Shown here: piece after piece, positions 42,974 through 50,328 of the stretch
Numbering within the stretch: position 1 is the first letter of the stretch
Layout: every line of letters starts with the position of its first letter
NCBI RefSeq assembly: GCF_019704555.1
Contig: NZ_AP024745.1
Span: 1,608,001 to 1,672,000 of the forward strand
Direction: 5' to 3'
Length of the DNA: 64,000 nucleotides
From: Actinoplanes sp. L3-i22
GTDB taxonomy: Bacteria > Actinomycetota > Actinomycetes > Mycobacteriales > Micromonosporaceae
The notes under the pieces: generated by a model
What the model was told of the DNA's origin: nothing
Database searches by the model: none
The model's input: the letters and a program-made list of their open reading frames with translations, nothing else
Program-made: the position numbers and the translations under genes

Positions 42974-44037
42974 CGGATTCGGCTCCCTTCGCGCGGACCC
43001 GGCGAGAGGCGCGGCTGTACCTCGATCTGATCCCGTGCGAGTGCGGGCATCTCGGTCTGGAGGCGCGGGGTGAGCCGGTGCGGCTCGAGGACGGCACACC
43101 CGGTCGCCGGTACGTCGGCCGGTGCGTGGGCTGTCAACGGGAGCGGGAGCACGTCTTCCGGATCCCGGAGATCTCCCAGGACGTGTCGACCCTGGACGAG
43201 GTGGTCTACGGACTCGGCGGCCGGACGTCGGAACTGCTGGACCCGGCGCAGTGGCTGTGGGCGGCACAGCGCTACGCCGCCGCCGTACCCCCGGATGCGG
43301 ACCGCCTGCCGGAAGCGGATCGGGCTGCCTCGCGCGCCTGGTTGATGGCGGCCGTGGCCGCCGTCGGCGAGGTCGAGAAATTCGTGCCGGAGGACGCGGA
43401 CGGCGTCCCGCCGACGGCGTTCTGGAACGCGGCCGGCCGGGCGTGGTACGACCGCGAGCCCTACGCCTTCCAGGTCGACCGGCTGGCCGACCTGCGGATG
43501 GGCTACGAGCGGCGGCTGCGGGCGATGCGGGACGAGGCGCCGGCGCGGATGAGTGGCGCGCGGGCCGCCCGGGTGGCCACCGAGAACCGGATGCGGCAGG
43601 AGTGGGCGGCCCACCATCACATCGACGACGAGGACTGGGTGGAAGGCGGCGCGTCCGGTGGGAACCGGCGGTCGCCGACCGCGGAGCAGCGGGCCGAGCT
43701 GACCGGGACGCTGCGCGCGGCCGCCGGTCAGGACCCGGAGACCGGGTTGCCGTTGGACGACCCGCTGGCCGGACTGGCCGCGTTCCGCCAGCTGATCGGT
43801 GCGATCGAGAGCCGCTGGGCGGGGGACGTGCCGCAGCGGGACCTGCGGATCGCGATGGCCCTCTCCGCCTACCAGGGCTGGCTGGCCGCGGACGGCATCT
43901 CCGACGACGTGTGGCGCGGCCCGCTCTGGAACGACCAGGTGTGGCAGGTCCCGAGCGACGCGGTCCCGCCGGCCGGCGGGATCTGGGCGATGGTCCGGGC
44001 CGCCCGGGCCGCGGTGGCCGGCGTCGACTCGTACTAG
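42970..44037 (+). CDS. Zinc-ribbon protein, family member 1
   Basis: 355 aa from ATG 42970 (ATGA overlap with the previous gene). The N-terminus has the signature PFARTRREARLYLDLIPCECG and four Cys (23, 25, 52, 55), a likely zinc ribbon. A helical middle (LLDPAQWLWAAQRYAAAVP) and a C-terminal domain ending PSDAVPPAGGIWAMVRAARAAVAG follow. It is paralogous along its length to the gene at 46335 and, for the first 175 residues, to the gene at 44057. Soluble, presumably cytoplasmic. The family is not known to me; three copies beside a toxin-like gene suggest immunity or adaptor proteins. Confidence 0.7.
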   Translation: MTDSAPFARTRREARLYLDLIPCECGHLGLEARGEPVRLEDGTPGRRYVGRCVGCQREREHVFRIPEISQDVSTLDEVVYGLGGRTSELLDPAQWLWAAQRYAAAVPPDADRLPEADRAASRAWLMAAVAAVGEVEKFVPEDADGVPPTAFWNAAGRAWYDREPYAFQVDRLADLRMGYERRLRAMRDEAPARMSGARAARVATENRMRQEWAAHHHIDDEDWVEGGASGGNRRSPTAEQRAELTGTLRAAAGQDPETGLPLDDPLAGLAAFRQLIGAIESRWAGDVPQRDLRIAMALSAYQGWLAADGISDDVWRGPLWNDQVWQVPSDAVPPAGGIWAMVRAARAAVAGVDSY

Positions 44038-44044
44038 TCCGGCA

Positions 44045-44050
44045 TATCAT
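44045..44050 (+). promoter_or_regulatory. Putative -10 box of a leaderless transcript (duplicated at the mycosin gene)
   Basis: TATCAT, 6 nt before GTG 44057. The surrounding sequence 44039-44085 reappears at 50282-50328 with only a few changes, including this box, the start codon and the first codons of the gene. Confidence 0.6.
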
Positions 44051-44056
44051 CGCTGC

Positions 44057-44584
44057 GTGCTACCGGTTGCCAGGACCCGCGACGAAGCCCATCTCTACAT
44101 GGACCTGCACGGGTGCTCCCGATGTGGGAGCTCGGACATCGCCTGGGCCGAGTCCCTGGCCGACGTGGGCGGCGTGCCGGCCCGGCGGTATTCCGGTGCG
44201 TGCCGGCAGTGCGGTCTCGATCGTGAGTTCCTTTTCGAGCTTCCCGAGCGCCCGACCCCGCCGGCGCCGGGCCGGGCCGTGACGTTCGGCGCGGACGGGG
44301 ATCGCTCCCGGCTGTTCGACGCGGGGCAGTGGATCGCGATCGCCGACATGACCGCGCTCGCCTCGGGGCTGGAGGACGTTCCGGAGTCGGAGGCCCGGGA
44401 GTCCCGCGCGATCGCTGTCGCCTGCTACGACGAGGCGCTCAAGTTCCTGCCGCCCGGCGCCGCCCGGTTGTCCGAGGAGGCGTTCTGGAGCGTGGCGGGC
44501 CGGGATTTCCGGCGGCGTTCCCCGGAGCGCTTCCGCCGGGACGACCTGGCCGCCCGGCGTGCCGAACTCATCGACCGGGGCTGA
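44057..44584 (+). CDS. Zinc-ribbon protein, family member 2 (short form)
   Basis: 175 aa from GTG 44057. VARTRDEAHLYMDLHGCSRCG and four Cys (20, 23, 49, 52) match the zinc ribbon of its neighbours, then LFDAGQWIAIADMTALASGLEDVP and EAFWSVAGRDFRRRSPERFRRDDLAARRAELI. It stops where the other two members continue with a C-terminal domain, so it is a natural short form or a truncation. Its 5' end is copied at the front of the mycosin gene. Starts 20 nt after the upstream stop, with its own apparent promoter. Confidence 0.68.
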   Translation: MLPVARTRDEAHLYMDLHGCSRCGSSDIAWAESLADVGGVPARRYSGACRQCGLDREFLFELPERPTPPAPGRAVTFGADGDRSRLFDAGQWIAIADMTALASGLEDVPESEARESRAIAVACYDEALKFLPPGAARLSEEAFWSVAGRDFRRRSPERFRRDDLAARRAELIDRG

Positions 44585-44628
44585 TCGACTCGGCCCGGGC
44601 GCGCGGTCCGGGCGCCGCGGGCGGCCGG

Positions 44629-44634
44629 TAGGCT
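44629..44634 (+). promoter_or_regulatory. Putative -10 box of a leaderless transcript
   Basis: TAGGCT, 7 nt upstream of ATG 44642. Confidence 0.5.
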
Positions 44635-44641
44635 CTGCGTC

Positions 44642-45526
44642 ATGGAGCTCTCGCCCGGTGTCGACGCGGTCTACTTCGGGCGGCTGCGGGCCGGGGACGA
44701 GGTCGTCGATCCGTCCTGGGTCCTGCGCCGGGTGACCGCCGACGGGCATGCCGTCGACGAGCTCCTCGGGCCGGACGCGGAGTGGCACCCGTCCGACATG
44801 CTGGTCCGCACCGAGCGGGGCGAGCTGCCCGGCACCCTGGAGCCGCTCGGCCCGGTGCTGCCGGGTGTCCTGGTGAAGGCGGCGCGGCTGCGGGTCCGGG
44901 CGGTGCGGCGGGCTCTGGAGCGCCAGCGGGCGGGTGAGTTCCCGCTGCGGCTGGCCGTGCCGGGGACCGGTTCCGCCTATCCGCGGCTCGACACCGAGGC
45001 CCGGGCCGAGACCGCGGCCTTTCTCACCGGTGCGCCGTCGGTCGAGGCCACGGGCGAGGGCGATTTCCGTACGGACGGAATGTGGGTGTGGCCCGCGTCG
45101 ATCGCGCAGCAGGTGCTGATCTCGGGCGACCCGCCGGAGGACGAGTTCTTCTACCACGTCCGGGCGCGCGCCTTCCGGTTCCCGGCCGAGGTGGAGCCCG
45201 GCGTGCTCGAGCGGGCTCGGGCGTTGCTCGAGACGGCCGCGACCGGCACCCGGGCCGGGCGGGTGCGGGAGGCGAACGTGCCGGGTCAGGCGCCGCCGCC
45301 GACCCGGGAGGAGCGGCTGCGGGCGCTGAGCGCCTGGCACGCCGAGTGGGCGGCGAAACACGCCGCCGACACGCCGTTCCGCCCCGAGCGCCACCCCGGC
45401 GACTCGGATTACAGCGTGCACTACGTCGACGTCGAGGCATCTCCGGAGGCCGACCAGGAGTACACGATCCGGGCCCGCGAGATCATGGGCCTCGATCCGG
45501 AGACCGGCGAGCGCGTCGACCTCTGA
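44642..45526 (+). CDS. Uncharacterised T7SS-locus protein
   Basis: 294 aa from ATG 44642. No signal peptide or membrane helix. An N-terminal mixed region (LSPGVDAVYFGRLRAGDEVVDPSWVLRRVTADG), a helical region rich in Arg and Ala, DFRTDGMWVWPASIAQQVLISGDPPEDEFFYHVRARAF in the centre, and a C-terminal stretch with HYVDVEASPEADQEYTIRAREIMGLDPETG. The central WVWP..A.QVLISGDPPEDEFFYHV pattern recalls proteins found beside polymorphic toxins in actinomycetes, but I cannot name the family. Position among immunity-like genes is the only functional clue. Confidence 0.65.
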   Translation: MELSPGVDAVYFGRLRAGDEVVDPSWVLRRVTADGHAVDELLGPDAEWHPSDMLVRTERGELPGTLEPLGPVLPGVLVKAARLRVRAVRRALERQRAGEFPLRLAVPGTGSAYPRLDTEARAETAAFLTGAPSVEATGEGDFRTDGMWVWPASIAQQVLISGDPPEDEFFYHVRARAFRFPAEVEPGVLERARALLETAATGTRAGRVREANVPGQAPPPTREERLRALSAWHAEWAAKHAADTPFRPERHPGDSDYSVHYVDVEASPEADQEYTIRAREIMGLDPETGERVDL

Positions 45527-45545
45527 CCGCCGGGCCGCGGACCGC

Positions 45546-45899
45546 TCAGGCGGCGCGGCGCAGCATGTCGTCGGCGAGCTCCTTGGCGAGCCGGCTGAGC
45601 GAGCCGTCCGAATGGACCGGGCGGACCTCGATGCCCGGCGTGAGGCGCAGCGCCAGCTCGTCCAGCAGGTCGGCGATCGCCGCCGCGCGCTCGGCGGAGA
45701 TCACCACGAGGTCCCGGTCGCCGAGGGCGGGCCGGTTGTCGATCGCGGTGCCAGCGGCGGCCGGCCGGAGGCGGGCGGCGGCCTCGTCCAGCGGGATCGG
45801 CCGGAACCGGTCCGGATCCCGCTCGGCGGCGGCGTAGGCCAGCCAGTGCCGGGCCGGGTCCAGCTCGGGCTGCGGCAGGGTGAGGTCGGGCGGTGTCAC
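45546..45899 (-). CDS. Small paralogous protein of the immunity-like array, copy 1
   Basis: 117 aa from GTG 45899 (GAGGAG upstream). PIPLDEAAARLRPAAAGTAIDNRPALGDRDLVVISAERAAAIADLLDELALRLTPG...VHSDGSLSRLAKELADDMLRR aligns with the adjacent upstream gene, so the two are a tandem duplication. Soluble, helical. No known family recognised. The pair points against the surrounding plus-strand genes, which suggests separate acquisition. Confidence 0.65.
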   Translation of the reverse strand: MTPPDLTLPQPELDPARHWLAYAAAERDPDRFRPIPLDEAAARLRPAAAGTAIDNRPALGDRDLVVISAERAAAIADLLDELALRLTPGIEVRPVHSDGSLSRLAKELADDMLRRAA

Positions 45900-45913
45900 A
45901 GCGGCTCCTCAGC

Positions 45914-46270
45914 TCAGTATCCGGTGCCGCCGCGCAGGTGGCGGGCGATGGCCGCGGCCAACTCGCTCATCGAGCCGTCGCTCCGGACGGCGCCGGCGCC
46001 CTGGCCGGGCGCGAGCCGCAGGGACAGCTCGGCCAGCAGGGTGGCGATCACCCGCCCGCGGTTGCGGGAGAACGCGACCGCGTCGTCCGGGTCCTCCGGA
46101 TCGAGACGCAACTCGGCCGTGCGGCCCGCCTCGATCATCGCGGCGAACTGGGCCGCGGCGGCGTCCAACGGGATCGGTGTGTGCCGCTGGGTGCCGTCCG
46201 GCTGCCGTCGGATGTCCGCCCACAGCATCAGGTGCTGGGCCGGATCGCGGTCTGCCGCAGGCTCGGTCAC
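45914..46270 (-). CDS. Small paralogous protein of the immunity-like array, copy 2
   Basis: 118 aa from GTG 46270. Shares HTPIPLDAAAAQFAAMIEAG, the central FSRNRGRVIATLLAELSLRLAPG and RSDGSMSELAAAIARHLRG with copy 1, which starts 14 nt after this gene ends. It has its own minus-strand -10-like box (46277-46282) and seems to be a leaderless first gene of a two-gene operon. Function unknown. Confidence 0.65.
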   Translation of the reverse strand: MTEPAADRDPAQHLMLWADIRRQPDGTQRHTPIPLDAAAAQFAAMIEAGRTAELRLDPEDPDDAVAFSRNRGRVIATLLAELSLRLAPGQGAGAVRSDGSMSELAAAIARHLRGGTGY

Positions 46271-46276
46271 CAGGCG

Positions 46277-46282
46277 ATCCTA
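46277..46282 (-). promoter_or_regulatory. Putative -10 box of a leaderless transcript
   Basis: On the minus strand TAGGAT, 6 nt upstream of GTG 46270. The only minus-strand example found. Confidence 0.5.
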
Positions 46283-46334
46283 TCAATGTGAGCGGTGTCG
46301 ACGAGGTTCGCGGCGGTGTGGCAGGGTTATCGGA

Positions 46335-47372
46335 ATGACCGCCCCGCTCGCGCGTACCAGCCTGGAGGCACATCTCTTCATCGATCTCACGCCGTGTGAG
46401 TGCGGGGAGACGACGCTGTCCCGGTCCAGCGTGGTGATCACGCTGCCGGACGGGTCGCTGGGCAGCCGCTACACGGGTGTCTGCCCGTCCTGCGGCCGGT
46501 CCCGGGTGTTCGAGTTCCGCCTGCCGGTGCGGGAGCGGGAGCAGCCGCCGGACCGGGTGGTCTACGGCGGGCCGGAGCTGTCCGAGCTGCTCGACGCGGG
46601 GGAGTGGGTCGCGGTGGCGGCCCGGTACGCGGCGCTGGTCCCGGACGAGCCCGGCGAGCTGACCGGTGACGCGCGGCGGATCGCGCGGACCCGGCTGTCC
46701 GCGGCGATCGCGGCGGTGCTCGAGGCCGAGCGGTTCCTGGCCGACGAGTCGGACGAGATGCCGGACTCGGCGTTCTGGTCGGCGCGGGGCCGGGAGATGG
46801 TCACCGCCGATCGGGGCCGATTCCACCGTTACGCCCTGGCCGACCTGCGCGGCCGGTACGAGGACCGGTTCCGGGACACCGGGCCGCGGTCCGGTGAAGC
46901 CGTGAGCCAGGAAACGCCGGCGGACCGGGCGCATCGGCAGAGCCTGGCCCGCCTGCGTCAGGAGTGGGCGGAGCGGCACGGGATCACGGACCCGCACGAC
47001 GATCGGCAGTCGACCGAGGCTCAGCGGCTGGAACTGCGGCGGGCCGAGTGGGAGCTGGCCGGCTACGACGTGGCGACCGGTGGGCCGCTGAAGATCGCGC
47101 AGAGCGCGCTGTCGGCGTACGACATGGTGGGCATCGCGATTCGCCGCCGGTTCCCCGCCGGGTCGGCCGAGCGGGACCGGCGGACCGCGGCGGCCGAGGA
47201 GGTCCGGGCGCGGTGGTCCGCCGAGACCGGGTTCGCGGTCTGGGGCGTCGACGACGAGGTGTACGCCATCCCGGCCGACGAGCTGCCCTCGGCGGAGTCG
47301 GCCTGGGCGATGGTCCGCGCCGCCCGCGCGGCCGCCGGCCAGGATCCGGTGACCGGCGACTTCGTCGGCTGA
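46335..47372 (+). CDS. Zinc-ribbon protein, family member 3
   Basis: 345 aa from ATG 46335. N-terminal LARTSLEAHLFIDLTPCECG and four Cys (21, 23, 50, 53) as in members 1 and 2, then LLDAGEWVAVAARYAALVP, and a C-terminal segment IPADELPSAESAWAMVRAARAAAG that matches the end of member 1. The middle (about 190-250) is charged and diverged. The full-length resemblance to member 1 shows that an ancestral gene was duplicated around the two minus-strand genes. Role unknown. Confidence 0.7.
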   Translation: MTAPLARTSLEAHLFIDLTPCECGETTLSRSSVVITLPDGSLGSRYTGVCPSCGRSRVFEFRLPVREREQPPDRVVYGGPELSELLDAGEWVAVAARYAALVPDEPGELTGDARRIARTRLSAAIAAVLEAERFLADESDEMPDSAFWSARGREMVTADRGRFHRYALADLRGRYEDRFRDTGPRSGEAVSQETPADRAHRQSLARLRQEWAERHGITDPHDDRQSTEAQRLELRRAEWELAGYDVATGGPLKIAQSALSAYDMVGIAIRRRFPAGSAERDRRTAAAEEVRARWSAETGFAVWGVDDEVYAIPADELPSAESAWAMVRAARAAAGQDPVTGDFVG

Positions 47373-47403
47373 CCAGCGATGGCCCGGGGTGTCGCGACGT
47401 CGG

Positions 47404-47409
47404 TAGAGT
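47404..47409 (+). promoter_or_regulatory. Putative -10 box of a leaderless transcript
   Basis: TAGAGT, 7 nt upstream of GTG 47417. Confidence 0.55.
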
Positions 47410-47416
47410 GGCCGGC

Positions 47417-48385
47417 GTGAGCGAGCGCATAGCCGGGGCCCGATACGCCTTCCGCGCCGCGTTTCCGGCGAGTCCGATGCTGCGGGTGCGATACCGGCAC
47501 GGCGTGCCGGTCGACCCCTGGGGCTTTCCGGACTGGACGCCGTACGCGCGGATCCTCGTCGCCCTGCCCCCGGCGATCGCGGACCTGTCGGTCGAGGAGG
47601 CCCGGGTCGTCGACGTGCGCGCCGCCGACCGGGTGGCGCGGGGCTCCGGCGACCCGCTCTGGACCGGCACGGTGGGTACGCCGGTCGGCTGGACCTGGGC
47701 ACATGCCGCGCAGACCCGGCACCTCGCGTTGGTCCCGGCCGAGCTGCACGCCAGCTTCCGGCACCTGGGCGGGGTCAGTGTCGGTGCGCGGTCGCTGGCC
47801 GGGCACGGTCTCACGGCGCCGGCCGGTGAGCCGCCGGGAATCCTGGTCGCCGACCGGCTCACCGAGGCGGCGCAGGACGCGGCCGACGAACGATTCGGGG
47901 TGCGCCTGCCGCCGCACTACCGCGACTTCCTGGGGCGTACGAACGGTGGCGCCCCGAGCGTGCCGGCGGTCCACCCGGGCCACGGGTTCGTGCTGGACCA
48001 GCCGCTGTTCGGCTTCCGCGAGGACCGGTCCCAGGACCTGGGCTATCTGAACGCGTTCTTCGGCGACCGGCTGACCGGCGACTGGCTGGCCATCGGCCTG
48101 GTCCAGGGCGGGCTGCTCGCGCTGCGGGTCCGCGGCGAGGGCGCCGGCACGGTCGGCTACCTGGACGACGACGACCCGCGCGACCGCGACCACTTCACCG
48201 CCGACGACGTGTGCGCCCGTCTCATGCACCGGCTGGCCGGCGACTTCGGGTCGTTCTGGCTGGCGCTCCGGGCCGTACCGTCCGATCTGGAGGATTTGGC
48301 GGAGAGCGCGGCCGCGCGAGCCGAGCCGGTGGAACCGGACGGCCTCGGCACTCTCCTGCCCGGATCGCATCGGAGGACTTCGTGA
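47417..48385 (+). CDS. SUKH (SMI1/KNR4)-like immunity protein
   Basis: 322 aa from GTG 47417. The C-terminal half carries the SUKH pattern: AAQDAADERFGVRLPPHYRDFLGRTNGGAPSVPAV, later FGDRLTGDWLAIGLVQGGLLALRVRGEGAGTVGYLDDDDP and a helical end. SUKH proteins are a large group of immunity proteins for nuclease and other polymorphic toxins. The N-terminal 130 residues (ARYAFRAAFPASPMLRVRYRHG...) are an extra domain, beta-rich and unrecognised. Its presence supports reading the region after the giant gene as an immunity array. It overlaps the SseB-like gene by 4 nt (GTGA). Confidence 0.75.
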   Translation: MSERIAGARYAFRAAFPASPMLRVRYRHGVPVDPWGFPDWTPYARILVALPPAIADLSVEEARVVDVRAADRVARGSGDPLWTGTVGTPVGWTWAHAAQTRHLALVPAELHASFRHLGGVSVGARSLAGHGLTAPAGEPPGILVADRLTEAAQDAADERFGVRLPPHYRDFLGRTNGGAPSVPAVHPGHGFVLDQPLFGFREDRSQDLGYLNAFFGDRLTGDWLAIGLVQGGLLALRVRGEGAGTVGYLDDDDPRDRDHFTADDVCARLMHRLAGDFGSFWLALRAVPSDLEDLAESAAARAEPVEPDGLGTLLPGSHRRTS

Positions 48386-49248
48386 GCGAGCAACCGGCCG
48401 CGTGGACCCCGGCCAACGAGATCGAGCACGCGATGGCCCTGGCCGCCGTCGCCGACGAACGACACACGTACTTCCAGCTGGTGGCGGTCGCCGACCTGTA
48501 CCTGCCGCAGCTCACCGGCGACCCGTCGGAGCGGCAGCGGTTCGTGACCGTGCACGCCTTCGACTACGTCTACCTGCCGGTGTTCACCTCGGTGGAGGCG
48601 CTGGCCCGGCAGTACGGGCAGGTGATCGACGGCTACACCGTGACCAACTACGCCGAGCTGCGGCGCAAGTGGCCGGACCCGGAGTGGCGGCTCGCGATCA
48701 ACCCGGGCACGCCGATCGACGCGTACCTGCCGGTGGAGGTGCTGGCCGACGCCGCGGTCGGTGATGTGACCATCCCCACCCTGGACGAGATGGTCACCGA
48801 AGGCACCGCGGACGAGGCGATGGAGGCGGAGCTGCGGACCCTGCAGGCCGCGGGGGACTACCCGGACGAGGACCCGGTGGCCGCGCTGCACGCCGCGGCC
48901 GAGGCCGGTGACGTGTACGGCTTCATGGAGCGCCTGCTCGACGCCACCGTGCTGGTGCCCACCACCCGCACCGCCGCGATCGAGGAGCTGGCCGAGCCCG
49001 GGTTCCCGTGGCGGTACGCGCCGGAGCGGACCGTCGAAGTGTTCACCAGCCCCGAGTCCCTCGCTGCCAGTTACCCGGAGCCCACGCCGTACCTCGAAGC
49101 GAATTTCTCTCTGTTGGTCGCCTGCTGGCCCGAAGGCCATGCGATGTCGATCGACCCGGACGGCACCAACCCGATGGAGTTCGGTCCGGATCAGCTGCCC
49201 TGGCTGTTCAGCTTCAGCCCGGAGGATGCGTCCGACCCGGACCGGTGA
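48382..49248 (+). CDS. SseB-domain protein with two SseB-like repeats
   Basis: 288 aa from GTG 48382, with GGAGG 5 nt upstream. Two SseB-like segments: residues about 12-120 (IEHAMALAAVADERHTYFQLVAVADLYLPQ...VTVHAFDYVYLPVFTSVEALARQYG...RLAINPGTPIDAYLP) and about 165-280 (DPVAALHAAAEAGDVYGFMERLLDATVLVPTT...VEVFTSPESLAASYPEPTPY...ACWPEGHAMSIDPDGTNP). Single and double SseB proteins are common beside actinobacterial T7SS genes, where a role as chaperone or immunity factor is suspected but not shown. Translationally coupled to the SUKH gene. Confidence 0.78.
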   Translation: MSEQPAAWTPANEIEHAMALAAVADERHTYFQLVAVADLYLPQLTGDPSERQRFVTVHAFDYVYLPVFTSVEALARQYGQVIDGYTVTNYAELRRKWPDPEWRLAINPGTPIDAYLPVEVLADAAVGDVTIPTLDEMVTEGTADEAMEAELRTLQAAGDYPDEDPVAALHAAAEAGDVYGFMERLLDATVLVPTTRTAAIEELAEPGFPWRYAPERTVEVFTSPESLAASYPEPTPYLEANFSLLVACWPEGHAMSIDPDGTNPMEFGPDQLPWLFSFSPEDASDPDR

Positions 49249-49297
49249 CGCCGATCAGGACTTCAGCGGGACGGACTGCTGCCCCGTGTCTCCGGCT

Positions 49298-50134
49298 TCA
49301 GCTCTTCGGCGACACCCGGTCGGAACCGGTGACCGTGCCGGGATCCGGCGCCTGCACCTCGACCTTCTCGCCGAACTTGCTCAGCTTGAAGCTGGCCACC
49401 AGGTGATAGGCGGTTCGCGGGTGCAGTGCCACATCGCCCGGGGACCCGCCGCCGGCCGGCTCGGCGTAGGTGAGAACGCACTCGACGTCGAGCTTCTTCA
49501 GCCAGCCGTCGCCGTCCAGCTCGGCGGTCAGAATCGGCGGGGACGTCTGATTGAAGTGATCGTCCAGTTTGGTGCCGAACGGTGGCGGACAGACGCTGCG
49601 GCCGGACATGCACTCCAGCCGGTACTTGTGGTCGCCGATCTTCGCCGCGTCGGCGGTGGCCACGTCGAGGTCGCCGAAGAACGGCAGCCAGGTGGTGATG
49701 TCGGCGACGTTCAGCTGGGGGTTGGAGAGCGGGTCACCCCAGTTCAGCACGGTCTTGCTCGGTTCGTACCAGGGGCGCTGGTCGGCCGCGACCAGGTCGG
49801 GCGAGGAGTAGTAGTCGGCGCCGGCGACGTGCAGCCGGCGGGCCGTGATGGTCGGGGTTTTCGCGCCGCTGCCGTTCATCTTCGTATACGTGGTGTCCCA
49901 GTTCGGCCCCGCGAACCGGACCAGGCTGGAGCCTTCCCACGCACCGAACGGCTCGCCGCCGCGCAGCGACGCGACGAACTCGACCCGGGCCGTGCCGGCC
50001 TTCTCCAACTTCGTGGTGACCTGGGAGAGCTCCTTGTAGGCGGCCCGGGGATCCGAGGACTCGGCGTTACGTGCCGTGTACCAGAGCAGGCCGGCAAGCA
50101 CGACCGCGACGGCACCGAAGATCCATTTTCGCAT
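49298..50134 (-). CDS. Membrane-anchored extracytoplasmic protein
   Basis: 278 aa from ATG 50134. Residues 5-22 (IFGAVAVVLAGLLWYTAR) are an uncleaved signal anchor. The rest is an outer domain resembling LppX/LprG-like proteins that are loaded on folding: DPRAAYKELSQVTTKLEKAGTARVEFVASLRGGEPFGAWEGSSLVRFAG, the YYSSPDLVAAD strand, and LDGDGWLKKLDVE near the end. Two Cys in ECMSGRSVCPPP may form a disulfide. It lacks a lipobox. Probably a lipid- or glycolipid-handling or T7SS accessory protein on the outer face; the function is not firmly assigned. Divergent from the mycosin gene. Confidence 0.7.
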   Translation of the reverse strand: MRKWIFGAVAVVLAGLLWYTARNAESSDPRAAYKELSQVTTKLEKAGTARVEFVASLRGGEPFGAWEGSSLVRFAGPNWDTTYTKMNGSGAKTPTITARRLHVAGADYYSSPDLVAADQRPWYEPSKTVLNWGDPLSNPQLNVADITTWLPFFGDLDVATADAAKIGDHKYRLECMSGRSVCPPPFGTKLDDHFNQTSPPILTAELDGDGWLKKLDVECVLTYAEPAGGGSPGDVALHPRTAYHLVASFKLSKFGEKVEVQAPDPGTVTGSDRVSPKS

Positions 50135-50281
50135 CTGTCATTCCTGGCGTCGGTTTGAGCAAGGGCACCGACTTTAGTCGATGTGCCGGTCGCGTCGCCG
50201 TTCCGTCACTTGCCGTGGATCGGCCCGCACGTTCCGGGGACGGGCGGCAGAGCACCACAGGGTAACGCCCGGCGGGATCGA

Positions 50282-50328
50282 CCGGCATATCATCGGCGGG
50301 TGCTACCGGTTGCCAGGACTCGTGACGA
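50282..50328 (+). repeat. Copied 5' end of the zinc-ribbon gene
   Basis: Matches 44039-44085 with few mismatches: CCGGCATATCATCG, then GTGCTACCGGTTGCCAGGAC, then GACGAA. It brings a TATCAT -10-like box (50288-50293), a GTG start (50300) and about ten codons (VLPVARTRDE) in front of the mycosin gene. Confidence 0.8.

Noticed and set aside
50183..50299. Upstream start for the mycosin gene
   Set aside because: The segment has no ribosome binding site or family similarity and the copied TATCAT box would lie inside it; GTG 50300 fits the duplicated gene start.
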